Below are positions 44,032 to 52,521 of a DNA stretch of 64,000 bases, one piece after another. The notes under the pieces were generated by a model. It worked only from the letters and a program-made list of their open reading frames with translations, was not told where the DNA came from and did not search any database. The stretch comes from an uncultured cyanobacterium. GTDB lineage: Bacteria; Cyanobacteriota; Cyanobacteriia; PCC-6307; Cyanobiaceae. Within the stretch, counting starts at the first letter, position 1; each line of letters starts with the position of its first letter. The position numbers and the translations under genes were made by a program. Where the stretch lies: positions 62,001 to 126,000 of the forward strand of contig CAIOGZ010000077.1 in the NCBI GenBank assembly GCA_903858015.1, read 5' to 3'.

Positions 44032-44742
44032 ATGGCCGATTCCGCCGCCGCCCGTACCGCCGTGAGCGCGGGAGTGACGGGCTTGGTGCTCACGGTGCTC
44101 AACCAGGCCAGTGCCCCAGCGCTCGAACCACCCCTGGAGCGGGCCTCAGTGCTGGCAGGAGTCCTCTCGGTGCTGCTGATGTTGGCGGGTGTGCTGTGGG
44201 AACGGGTGCTGCCGCCGGCGGCAGGCAGGGCCGAGCTGGTGGGCAGGCAAGGGTTGCTGCTGAGCAACGATCTCCCCAACGCTTTGCGGCAGGAACTCGC
44301 CTGGGGCAGTGCGATGTTGCTCACCGCCACACCGGCCGCCGTGGTGCTTTTGCAGCGGGGTGAGCAGACCCTGCTAAGGCGTGGCCTGCTGGTGGACAGC
44401 CCCTTCAGGCCAGGAATGATCTGTGGGCAAGCCCTGCAACGACAGCAAGCCATCTCGCTGGTGGACCTCTGCCTATACCCGGGCCGGGACGAATTCGATT
44501 CCCTACTGGAGGGGTTGCCGGCGGTTGTCGTTCAACCAGTGGGTGGGGACGCCGTACTGCTGGTGGGGGGTTGGTCAGCCCGTTGTTTCAATCGCGGCGA
44601 CTTGACTTGGATCGAAGGCTGGGCCAACAAACTGGCGTTGGGCCTGGGGGAAACGGCGAACTTCAGCGGGAGCTTGGCCGCACCTGAACTGGTTGCACCT
44701 GAGCTGGCCGCACCTGAACTGGTTGCACCTGAAAATGACTAA
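44032..44742 (+). CDS. ccbB: Cofactor assembly of complex C subunit B (CCB2/CCB4-like)
   Basis: The protein has 236 residues from ATG 44032. An N-terminal membrane region (TAVSAGVTGLVLTVLN and ASVLAGVLSVLLMLAGVLWE) is followed by a soluble domain (LPNALRQELAWGSAMLLTAT, then PAAVVLLQRGEQTLLRRGLL). The layout fits the CCB2/CCB4 proteins that help attach the extra c(i) heme to cytochrome b6. The final 22 residues are a tandem repeat (APELV, APELA, APELV, APEND) with no family character, produced by a 15-nt DNA repeat shared with the convergent lptC gene. The two coding regions overlap by 80 bp. Confidence 0.8.
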   Translation: MADSAAARTAVSAGVTGLVLTVLNQASAPALEPPLERASVLAGVLSVLLMLAGVLWERVLPPAAGRAELVGRQGLLLSNDLPNALRQELAWGSAMLLTATPAAVVLLQRGEQTLLRRGLLVDSPFRPGMICGQALQRQQAISLVDLCLYPGRDEFDSLLEGLPAVVVQPVGGDAVLLVGGWSARCFNRGDLTWIEGWANKLALGLGETANFSGSLAAPELVAPELAAPELVAPEND

Positions 44743-45874
44743 CAACCCTGCCGCCAGGCGTGCTGATCGTGATCTCTCCGTCCGTCCCGAGCTTGCCCTG
44801 GAGGTGGCTAGCGCGGCTCAATTGCTGATGAGCGCTGCGTTGCAGCTCCACCGCTCCGTCCGCTTCGACGCTGCCGGTTTGCCAATTCCACCGACAACGC
44901 TGGGCATCGAGTCTCTCCCCCGGCTGCTCCAGATGGCAGCCTGCCTCGATCACCACCTGGCGGGCATCAGCCTCCAAGCGCAGACCGACGCCCCTGACCT
45001 TGAGCGGGCCGCGGGAGGCCGTAAAGGGAAGCGCGGAACTAGCGCTGTTGGCATGCAGATCCAAGCGCAGATCCCGACCTTTGAAGTGCTGCTTTTCGCC
45101 GGCATCTTCGATCTGAACCACCCCCTTGAGGTTGAAGATTTGGCTGCGGGTGTTGCCGTCCAGAGCTTCGGCACGCAGACGTTGGGATCTACTGCCACCG
45201 GAACCTGCGGCGGAATTGTGCTGGCCGATCACGGGTCCTGCCGCCACCAGCTCGCCAGTCCCTGGTTGCCAGCGAAGGCTGGCAACTTGAAGCGTGGTCG
45301 CTGGGGGTTGCTGTGGCAGGGCAGCAAAGGGGTTGAAGCGTTGCGCCCAGCGCTCCAACCGGGGAGCCCCGCTGAGCTCAAGGCTGTCTTGGTCGAAGCG
45401 GAATTGGGCCCGTTGAGCCCGGAGGCGGCCCTGGCGGTCATAGGCGACCGGCACGCGGTCGACCAACATCAGGTTTTGGCGGGGCAACCAGCGGGCCCGG
45501 TTTGCCTGAATCAAGACGGGTTGCTCACCCAACCGTTCCAGGCGCAGATGGCCTTCCAACAGGATGGCTTGGCCATCGTTGATGACGATGCCACTGTCTG
45601 CCCGCAGCCGATAGAGGGGCTGGCCATCGCGATAGATCAGGCCCTTCGGGCTTTCGGCCCGGGCGGTGCGGCGGCGCAGGTCGTAGCGGGCTTCTGGACT
45701 GGTGAGTTCCCAGGCCGGCTGGCCCTTGGCATCCTGCTGCTTCAGGTCGAGCGAGCGGAACACGAAGGGGGGGACCGGTTCGTCTTGACGAGGGCGGGCG
45801 CCCTGACAACCTGCCAACAGCAGGAGCAACAGGGCCAACCCGGGACCAACACGAACCAACAATCGCTTGCTCAC
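44663..45874 (-). CDS. lptC: LptC-like LPS export lipoprotein
   Basis: The protein has 403 residues, longer than enterobacterial LptC (~190) because cyanobacterial forms carry extra jellyroll repeats. The start is GTG in a GTGA overlap with metG. The N-terminus has a lipoprotein signal (ALLLLLLAGC). LptC features include FRSLDLKQQDAKGQPAWELT and VINDGQAILLEGHLRL, with recurring beta strands such as GRLRAQRAQFRFDQDSLELS. The last ~20 residues (VQPVQVRPAQVQPVQVRPSS) are encoded by the tandem repeat shared with ccbB and are unlikely to be structural. It works with LptA/LptB/LptF-G encoded at 17-20 kb. Confidence 0.85.
   Translation of the reverse strand: MSKRLLVRVGPGLALLLLLLAGCQGARPRQDEPVPPFVFRSLDLKQQDAKGQPAWELTSPEARYDLRRRTARAESPKGLIYRDGQPLYRLRADSGIVINDGQAILLEGHLRLERLGEQPVLIQANRARWLPRQNLMLVDRVPVAYDRQGRLRAQRAQFRFDQDSLELSGAPRLERWAQRFNPFAALPQQPPATTLQVASLRWQPGTGELVAAGPVIGQHNSAAGSGGSRSQRLRAEALDGNTRSQIFNLKGVVQIEDAGEKQHFKGRDLRLDLHANSASSALPFTASRGPLKVRGVGLRLEADARQVVIEAGCHLEQPGERLDAQRCRWNWQTGSVEADGAVELQRSAHQQLSRASHLQGKLGTDGEITISTPGGRVVSHFQVQPVQVRPAQVQPVQVRPSSR
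44680..44733. repeat. 15-nt tandem repeat in the ccbB/lptC overlap
   Basis: Units GCACCTGAACTGGTT (44680), GCACCTGAGCTGGCC (44695), GCACCTGAACTGGTT (44710) and a partial GCACCTGAA (44725). Units 1 and 3 are identical and unit 2 differs at four positions, so a 30-nt higher-order unit is also possible. The repeat encodes APEL(V/A) on plus and V-Q-P/V-Q-V-R-P type repeats on minus. Confidence 0.95.
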
Positions 45875-47463
45875 AAGGGGGTAGCGAGCTCTAGGCGTTG
45901 CATCACAGGCACGGGTTCGGGCAGGGCGGCTCCACTGATCAGCAACCCCCAGCTCAGCGAGGCGCTCCAGTCAGGCTCAGGCGGCAGCGAGGCGGTCTGC
46001 CGATCCCCTGGCTCGGCTACACCGCTTTGGATCGGCGCCCAGCCCAACTGGGCCAGCATCCGCTCCGCCAGATCCGGTAACAGCGGTGTCAACAGTACGG
46101 CCACCCAGCGACTGGTTTCGAGCACCGCATAAAGGTCGGCGCCGACGGCCGCACGATTCGCTTCCCGCTTCATCAAGCTCCAAGGTGCCCGTTCGTTGAG
46201 GTAGCCATTAGCCGCGGTAGCCAGCTCCAGGATGGCTTCGGCCGCTCGGCGGAAATCGAAGCTCTCCATGGCTTCCAGCACGGTGGCATGGGCCTGGTGC
46301 GCCGCCAGGGCGAGGGGATGGCTGCTATCGGTGGCGGCGGCAGGAGGCACGCAGCCCTCGAACCACTTCCGCGCCATCGAAGAGGTGCGATTGAGCAGGT
46401 TACCGATTGTGTTGGCGAGGTCGTTATTGACCAGATCACTGAAACGTTGTTGCTGGAAATCGCCATCATCACCAAACGGTATATCCCGTAGCAGATACCA
46501 ACGAACAGCATCGCGTCCACAACGATCCAGCAACACTTCCGGATCCAGAACGTTGCCCAGTGATTTGCCCATCTTCTGACCCTCCCGGGTAAGGAAACCA
46601 TGGCCGAAGACGGACCGCGGTAAAGGCAGGGAAGCCGACAGCAGCATGGCGGGCCAGAACACGGCGTGGAAGCGCAAAATATCTTTGCCGATCACGTGCA
46701 CCCGGGCCGGCCAACCCCGCTCGGCCAGCAGGTTGAGGTCGATCGGATCACCTGGGTCAAGCAGGGCGGAAAGATAGCCAACTAGGGCATCAAACCAGAC
46801 ATAAAAAGTGTGGCCAGGATGGCCAGGTACGGGGATACCCCAGGGCAGATTTTGACGGGAGATCGAGAAATCTTTCAGTCCGGTGGCCACGAAATTTTCA
46901 ACTTCGCGGCGGCGTGATGGCGGGGCGATGAACCCCGGCTGGGCGACCAGCTGCTCGATCTGGCGTTGGTAACGGGACAGGCGGAAGAAGAGATTGAGCT
47001 CATCGCGCCACTCGAGCGGCCGCAAATGGATCGGACAATCCACCGCCGTTCCACCGGGGGGATGGTCTTTGAATTCTTCACAGGCCACGCAATACCAACC
47101 CTGTTGCCGGCCCTCGACCACATCACCACTGGCCTCCACCCGCGCAAAGAAGGCTTCCACCACTTGGCGGTGGCGGGGATGGGTAGTGCGGATGAAGCGG
47201 TCGTTGCTGATCTGCCAACGGCGCCAGAGATCGCGGTAGCCCTCGCTGATTCGATCACAGTGGTCCTGGGGGGAGAGGCCAGCGGCCTCGGCGGTGCGCT
47301 GGATCTTGAGGCCGTGTTCATCACACCCGGTGATGAAGCAAACCTGCTCACCCCGAAGGCGTTGGAAGCGGGCGATCGCATCACAGGCCAACGTGGTGTA
47401 GGTGCTACCGAGATGGGCCCGATCGTTGACGTAATAGAGCGGCGTCGTGAGTGTGTAGGGCAT
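45871..47463 (-). CDS. metG: Methionine-tRNA ligase
   Basis: The protein has 530 residues, the short form without a C-terminal EMAP domain. It charges tRNA-Met. The class I signatures are TTPLYYVNDRAHLGSTYTT (HIGH region as HLGS) and REGQKMGKSLGNVL (KMSKS as KMGKS). A small zinc knuckle is seen in WYCVACEEF and later DCPIHLRP. The tRNA anticodon-binding helical domain begins near NNDLANTIGNLLNRTSSM. It is coupled to lptC by a 4-bp GTGA overlap and is divergent from the FAD oxidoreductase gene. Confidence 0.96.
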   Translation of the reverse strand: MPYTLTTPLYYVNDRAHLGSTYTTLACDAIARFQRLRGEQVCFITGCDEHGLKIQRTAEAAGLSPQDHCDRISEGYRDLWRRWQISNDRFIRTTHPRHRQVVEAFFARVEASGDVVEGRQQGWYCVACEEFKDHPPGGTAVDCPIHLRPLEWRDELNLFFRLSRYQRQIEQLVAQPGFIAPPSRRREVENFVATGLKDFSISRQNLPWGIPVPGHPGHTFYVWFDALVGYLSALLDPGDPIDLNLLAERGWPARVHVIGKDILRFHAVFWPAMLLSASLPLPRSVFGHGFLTREGQKMGKSLGNVLDPEVLLDRCGRDAVRWYLLRDIPFGDDGDFQQQRFSDLVNNDLANTIGNLLNRTSSMARKWFEGCVPPAAATDSSHPLALAAHQAHATVLEAMESFDFRRAAEAILELATAANGYLNERAPWSLMKREANRAAVGADLYAVLETSRWVAVLLTPLLPDLAERMLAQLGWAPIQSGVAEPGDRQTASLPPEPDWSASLSWGLLISGAALPEPVPVMQRLELATPL

Positions 47464-47714
47464 CGGGGGGGGCGGCGGCGGCGCTCGCTTGGAAAACTGA
47501 CGCCGCGCTGAAAAAGCGGAAACCGCAGCGATGGGTGGATTGGCTGGCCTGGCGACCGAACCATGGCCCCGGCCGATTCAACAGCAGAGCCGGGGGGGGG
47601 GCAGGGGGCCGGCCGTGGGCGAGGCTTGATCCTACCGAGCAAGACCTGGCGGACAGCCCGTCGGCTGACCCTGGCGGCAGGCAACCTCGGACGCGGCGAG
47701 ATTGCAATGGGGTG

Positions 47715-49619
47715 ATGACCGCGCCCTCTTCGATGCTTGGCCTAGCCAGCCGTCATGCTGCCGTGTTGGTCTGGGGTGGTGGCAGCGGCGGCGTTGCTGC
47801 AGCCCTTCAGGCCGCCCGTTCCGGCGCCGAAACGCTGCTGCTGACCCCCGGGCCCTGGTTGGGGGGCATGGTGAGTGCAGCCGGGGTCTGCTGCCCCGAT
47901 GGCAATGAGCTCACCCCCTGGCAGACCGGCCTTTGGGGTGCCCTGCTGCGCAGCCTCGCCCACGAAGAGCCAGGAGGGCTGGATCAGAATTGGGTGAGCT
48001 GTTTTGGCTATCGACCGGCAACGGCTGAGCGAATTCTGCGCCGTTGGGCGGCAGCTGAAACACGGTTGAGCTGGTGGCCCAACACCGAAGTCCTGGAGGT
48101 GGAGCGCCAGGGGGCGCGGATCACGGCCCTGACGATCAGCAGCGCAGCGGCTGAAGCGTCGCCGCCCCGGCGCTGGAGCATCAGCGTTGATTTGGTGATC
48201 GATGGCAGCGATCGCGGCGATCTTTTTCCCTTGGCCCAGGCACCGTTTCGCCTTGGTTGGGAGGCCCGGGAACTTTGGAATGAACCCAGTGCTCCAGCAG
48301 CCCAAGAGTTGGAGCGATCTCCCTTTTTTCGCCAGCAACCCCTGCAGTCCCCTACTTGGGTCGTGATCGGGCAACTCGCTGAGCCCGATCCGCGCGCCCT
48401 GGAGCCGCTAACGCCGCAGCCGCCCGCTGCGCCCCCCAAGCTTGCCGAGCCCTTTGCCGGGGCCTGCGATGCCTTCGGGCTGCCCCGCACCCTCCGCTAT
48501 GGCCGGCTGCCGGGCGGAGCGGTGATGCTGAACTGGCCGCTCAATGGCAACGACTGGCACGGTGGTCTGGAACGGGCCTTTGGCGCCGCTACCGCGGCGG
48601 AGTTTCCCGCCACCCCGCTCGAAGCCGATCTGGCGGCCGCCATGCGGGAGCACAGCCTCGACTTTGCCCGGGAGCTCGAAGCGGCGAGCGGCGGTGAACT
48701 GCGCCCAGGCGGCCTGTTTCCAGGGCGGGAGGCGGCGCTGGCCGGTGGGCTCGAGGGGAGCGAAGCCCTAGCGCTGATGCCCTACTGGCGGGAAGGCCGG
48801 CGCCTGATCGGCCAAGCGTTGGTGCTCGAACAACATCTGTTGCCGAGCGGAATGGGCGCCAGCATCGCCCCCCTGCCCCTCGATGCCTCGGGTCGCTGCA
48901 CCGCGATCGCCGTGGGCAACTACGCCAACGACCATCACTACCCCGGTCCCGATTGGCCCCTGGCCGCAAAAAGCTGCCGCTGGGGCGGCCGCTGGAGCGG
49001 TACCCCGTTCGCCATTCCCTACGGCGCCCTGGTCAGCACAGGGGTGGAGAACCTGTTGGCCGCCGACAAATGCTTCAGCGTCAGCCACATGGCCAATGGG
49101 GCCACCCGTCTGCAACCCCTGGTGCTGAACATCGGCCAGGCGGCTGGCCTCGCCGCCGCCCTCTGCCTGGAGCGGGGCCTGATCCCCGCCGAACTGCCGG
49201 TGGCCTGGCTTCAGGAGGCCCTGATTGGCGATCCGCTGGCACCAGCGGCGCCCTTTCCGGTGTGGAGTCTGCCCTGGCACGATCGCCGCTGGGCCGAAGC
49301 CCAGCTAGCGGTTCTGGCCGACCCAGATCGGCTCGATGACCAGGGAATGGTTCAGCCCGCTGCAGGGGCTGCCTGGCGAGCCGATCCCCATACGGCGCCG
49401 CCGGAGCCCGGCGAAAGGCTCTGGCAGGGCCAGTTGGTACCCGATGGCACGGGCAGCTTTCGGCTCGACAGCCCGGAGGGATGCTGGCCGTTGATCACCC
49501 TGGAGCCGGCTTTGCACCAGTGGTTGGCCGGCGTGGAACGACCGAGGCCCGTGCGCCTGGTCGGTTGCGCCAATCCCTGGGGTCCGTGGTTGCGGGTCAG
49601 CCGACTGCTGCCTTCCTAA
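47715..49619 (+). CDS. FAD-dependent oxidoreductase (FAD_oxidored family)
   Basis: The protein has 634 residues from ATG 47715; the open frame runs further upstream into the metG start and lacks family character. The Rossmann motif is VLVWGGGSGGVAAALQAARS (17-36), then LLTPGPWLGGMVSAAGVCC, the substrate-facing GFRPATAERILRRW-like segment (here GYRPATAERILRRW), VDLVIDGSDRGDLFPLAQAP for the second FAD contact, and LPSGMGASIAPLPLD. The late segment NLLAADKCFSVSHMANGATR, then QPLVLNIGQAAGLAAALCLE, is typical of the family that includes xanthan lyase-like oxidoreductases. The substrate is unknown. It is soluble and convergent with the RNase gene. Confidence 0.85.
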   Translation: MTAPSSMLGLASRHAAVLVWGGGSGGVAAALQAARSGAETLLLTPGPWLGGMVSAAGVCCPDGNELTPWQTGLWGALLRSLAHEEPGGLDQNWVSCFGYRPATAERILRRWAAAETRLSWWPNTEVLEVERQGARITALTISSAAAEASPPRRWSISVDLVIDGSDRGDLFPLAQAPFRLGWEARELWNEPSAPAAQELERSPFFRQQPLQSPTWVVIGQLAEPDPRALEPLTPQPPAAPPKLAEPFAGACDAFGLPRTLRYGRLPGGAVMLNWPLNGNDWHGGLERAFGAATAAEFPATPLEADLAAAMREHSLDFARELEAASGGELRPGGLFPGREAALAGGLEGSEALALMPYWREGRRLIGQALVLEQHLLPSGMGASIAPLPLDASGRCTAIAVGNYANDHHYPGPDWPLAAKSCRWGGRWSGTPFAIPYGALVSTGVENLLAADKCFSVSHMANGATRLQPLVLNIGQAAGLAAALCLERGLIPAELPVAWLQEALIGDPLAPAAPFPVWSLPWHDRRWAEAQLAVLADPDRLDDQGMVQPAAGAAWRADPHTAPPEPGERLWQGQLVPDGTGSFRLDSPEGCWPLITLEPALHQWLAGVERPRPVRLVGCANPWGPWLRVSRLLPS

Positions 49620-49646
49620 CGGCTGCGGACGGATGGGCTGCCTGGT

Positions 49647-51692
49647 TCAAGCGACCGCGTCTAGGCGCAAGAGATCGCTGAGCGAATCCACGGCAGCTAC
49701 CCGCACCAGCAGCCCATCCCCCGGTGCGCTGCGGCCGGGGCACTGGCAGGGCAGCGATTGGCAGATCTCTTCGATCCAGACGAGGCCGAGCTGGTTCTCC
49801 TGCCGCAGCCAACGCAGAAACTGGCCCGGCCACTGCCGCTGCTGCTGCTGCTCAACCCATACCTGCAGCCAGTGGCGTTGGTCTTCACGGGCGATCTGGA
49901 TGCCTTGGCGCAGCGGGCTTTCCAATTCCTGGATCAGCTGGGCCACGGCTTGCTCCGTTAGGGCCGGCTTGCCCTCCCGCAGCGCCTCGAGCTGGCGCTG
50001 AACCAGCAGATCGCCATAGCGCCGGATCGGCGAGGTAGCCTGGGCGTAGGCGCCTAGGCCCAAGCTGAAGTGGGGAGCTGGGGTAGTTCCCACCTGGCCA
50101 CGGCTGAGGCAGCGCTTGATCGCGGCATGGCGCACCGGCCCGCTGGGGAGCTGCTCGAGCTCAGCGGCTGGAGGCAAATCACAGGCGGGCTGGCTGCGGT
50201 AGGGCAGGGCTAGCCCCTGCCGCTCGCCGCGTTCGGCCACCAGGGCGCCAGCTAGAACCATCGCCTCGGCCACCATGCGGCGCGAAGCTGATGGCTCCAC
50301 CACCTCCACCTCCGCCAGCTCGCCGCGGCTGCGGATGCGCCCTTCGGGATCGTCCATCATCAGGGCCCCCTGGCCCGCGCGCCAGGCGCGGCGCCGCTCC
50401 AGCAGGGCATGGATAGCAAGCAGATCGGCCTCCTGGGGGGGAGCCAGTTCGATCAACTCATCGGCATCGGCATAGGTCAGCCGATAGGTGGGCTGGATCC
50501 AGCTGCGCTCGATTCCATCCGCCTGCACAGCCCCGCTGGCATCAAGCTCCACCCAGATACTCCAGGCGGCGCAGCGCTGGCCGCTGCGCAGGCTCATCGG
50601 CCCATGGGCCAGGCTGGGGGGAAACATCGACAGGCTGCCCCGGGCCAGGTAGAGGCTGCTGGCGCGACGGCGAGCCTCCAGGTCCAGGGGGGAATCGGCA
50701 GCCACCAGCCGGCCAGGATCAGCGATGTGGATCCAGAGCCGCTGCCGTCCGTCGGCAAACGTTTCAAGCGCCAGACCATCGTCGATCTCCCGGGTGTCCT
50801 GATCGTCAATGGTGACGACGTGCTGTCCGGCCAGATCCTGCCGACTGGCGTCGCCAGCTAGGCACTGGTCGGCGAGCAGCAGAAGCCTCTCGGCCTCTTC
50901 GAGCAACTCCTGGGGAAACCCCTGCTCCCAGATGGTGGACTCCAGGGCGGGTAGGTGGTGCCGTTCCCACTGGCCCAGATCGACCAAAAGATGGCGGATC
51001 GCTCCTGCTTCCGCCGCGCAATGGGCATCGCGCAGGGCCCGCAGCAGGTCGGGCGGCAAAGGCTGGTCGGCCTCGCCACTGGCCAAGCGGCGCAACAACA
51101 GCAACTCTTGCTGCTGCCAGGCGGTGAGATTGGTGGGATCGAGACATTGGCGGCCCACCAGCAGCTGGTGCCATTGGTTGCGGCGCCGCTGCTCCAGCAG
51201 CTTGCGGTGCCGGTCGTGGCGTAGCTGCCGCAATTCGGCCTGGGTTCGCGCTGTGATCTTTGCCTGGCGATAGCGAAACAGGGTTTGATCACCCTGGATC
51301 CAGAGCCAGCAGGCAGCCACCTGGGCCGGATCGCTTTGGTCGCCAACGAGATCAACCAAATCGGCGAGCTCGGCGCTGGCCAGTTGGGGATCCTCCACCA
51401 GCAACAACCAGGCCTCCCCCAGCAATCGCCGCTTCGGCTGGCCCGCAGCGAGGCGTTCTGGCGTGAGCTGCCAGGGTGGGTCGGCCAGTTGGCGGGCCAC
51501 TGCGGCAGCTGCAGGTGGGTGGGCGGCGAGCAGAAACAGATCCCGCAGCGGGAGCTGCAAGCTGCGCCCGTCAAAACCGATCCGCAGCTCCGCACGGCTC
51601 CCCTTCAGGGACTGGACAACAGCCAGCTGGGGACCGCGGGCTTCGTTAACCCCAACAAGGTCACCGACCTGGAGGGTGGGATGGGTGGCCAC
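49647..51692 (-). CDS. RNase II/R-family exoribonuclease
   Basis: The protein has 681 residues. The catalytic RNB domain spans ~290-600: VVTIDDQDTREIDDGLALET, with the Asp cluster that binds magnesium, then RLWIHIADPGRLVAADSPLD, LYLARGSLSMFPPSLAH, and YAQATSPIRRYGDLLVQRQL near the end. A C-terminal S1-like strand pattern (LVWIEEICQSLPCQC, then GDGLLVRVAAVDSLSDLLRL) follows. The N-terminal ~250 residues are cyanobacteria/plastid-like (RNR1 type) and not a classical cold-shock domain. It degrades RNA 3' to 5'. rpsR lies just upstream on the same strand. Confidence 0.9.
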   Translation of the reverse strand: MATHPTLQVGDLVGVNEARGPQLAVVQSLKGSRAELRIGFDGRSLQLPLRDLFLLAAHPPAAAAVARQLADPPWQLTPERLAAGQPKRRLLGEAWLLLVEDPQLASAELADLVDLVGDQSDPAQVAACWLWIQGDQTLFRYRQAKITARTQAELRQLRHDRHRKLLEQRRRNQWHQLLVGRQCLDPTNLTAWQQQELLLLRRLASGEADQPLPPDLLRALRDAHCAAEAGAIRHLLVDLGQWERHHLPALESTIWEQGFPQELLEEAERLLLLADQCLAGDASRQDLAGQHVVTIDDQDTREIDDGLALETFADGRQRLWIHIADPGRLVAADSPLDLEARRRASSLYLARGSLSMFPPSLAHGPMSLRSGQRCAAWSIWVELDASGAVQADGIERSWIQPTYRLTYADADELIELAPPQEADLLAIHALLERRRAWRAGQGALMMDDPEGRIRSRGELAEVEVVEPSASRRMVAEAMVLAGALVAERGERQGLALPYRSQPACDLPPAAELEQLPSGPVRHAAIKRCLSRGQVGTTPAPHFSLGLGAYAQATSPIRRYGDLLVQRQLEALREGKPALTEQAVAQLIQELESPLRQGIQIAREDQRHWLQVWVEQQQQRQWPGQFLRWLRQENQLGLVWIEEICQSLPCQCPGRSAPGDGLLVRVAAVDSLSDLLRLDAVA

Positions 51693-51710
51693 GCCGAGGC
51701 GGAGGGGGGA

Positions 51711-51932
51711 TCAGCCTTCTGGATTCACAAACGGCAACAGGGCCACGATGCGGGCGCGCTTGACCGCATTGGTGAGGTCGCGCTGTTGCTTGGCTGTTAA
51801 GCCGGTCAGACGACGGGGGAGGATCTTGCCCCGCTCGGTGATGAACTTCTTGAGCAGGTCGACGTCCTTGTAGTCGATCGGATCGCCTGGCTTGATCGGA
51901 GAAAGGCGCTTCTTGAAAAAGGAACTGGACAT
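51711..51932 (-). CDS. rpsR: 30S ribosomal protein S18
   Basis: The protein has 73 residues, full length. S18 sits on the platform of the small subunit beside S6. Diagnostic sequence: [20 protein letters not shown], then [20 protein letters not shown], and the end [15 protein letters not shown]. It is 18 bp upstream of the RNase gene on the same strand, with rpmG upstream, so the three are likely transcribed together. Confidence 0.97.
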
Positions 51933-52143
51933 AGTTAGGAGAGAACGGAGGGGGTAGGAGCGAAGAAGCTGCTTGCAGGAGCTGGCCTCAGTCCCGATAG
52001 CAGAGCGTCCAATGGCGCCACAACCTGGGATCCAAGGCTCAGGGAGCCCCGTCAGCAGGCCCGGATGGTCCTGCTAGGGGCATGGGCCGCAGCAGGGGTT
52101 GCAACGGGTTGGCAAGGCCGGATCAAGGAGATCGACGCCAAAC

Positions 52144-52338
52144 TCACTTGATTTCCTTGTGAACCGTGGAGCTGTTGCAATGGGGGCAGAACTTCTTGAG
52201 CTCCAGCCGTTCGGTGGTGTTGCGGCGGTTCTTCTGGGTGGTGTAACGGGACACACCAGGAGACCGCTTGGCGGGGTTGGACCGGCACTCGGTGCACTCG
52301 AGGGTGATCACGAGCCGGACGCCCTTGTTTTTGGCCAT
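52144..52338 (-). CDS. rpmG: 50S ribosomal protein L33
   Basis: The protein has 64 residues. L33 is a small zinc-ribbon-type protein of the large subunit; this form keeps cysteines in [10 protein letters not shown] and [15 protein letters not shown] (CxxC pairs). The sequence [20 protein letters not shown] is characteristic. It is the first gene of the rpmG-rpsR-RNase row and is divergent from pheT. About 210 bp separate it from rpsR, with nothing recognisable in between. Confidence 0.97.
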   Translation of the reverse strand: MAKNKGVRLVITLECTECRSNPAKRSPGVSRYTTQKNRRNTTERLELKKFCPHCNSSTVHKEIK

Positions 52339-52521
52339 GGGAAGGACGTTGCGCCGCTGAAGCGATGCGAAGTGACAATCAAAGACCTTACTTGCTGGTG
52401 GTTCAGCCTTGCAGCGCTCCGCCCCTTAGGGACCGACCCTGAATTACAGGGCTTGGCCTACCGCGTTCCTGGCTTCGATTCGCTGCCTAGGATCCGCGCT
52501 TGATCCGACAGCAGCAGGGGA

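Noticed and set aside
43155-44453. 432-codon version of the Psb32 gene
   Set aside because: The extra N-terminal ~190 residues are antisense to ccbB, serine/arginine-rich and without a family match; the signal peptide begins at the internal ATG 43874.
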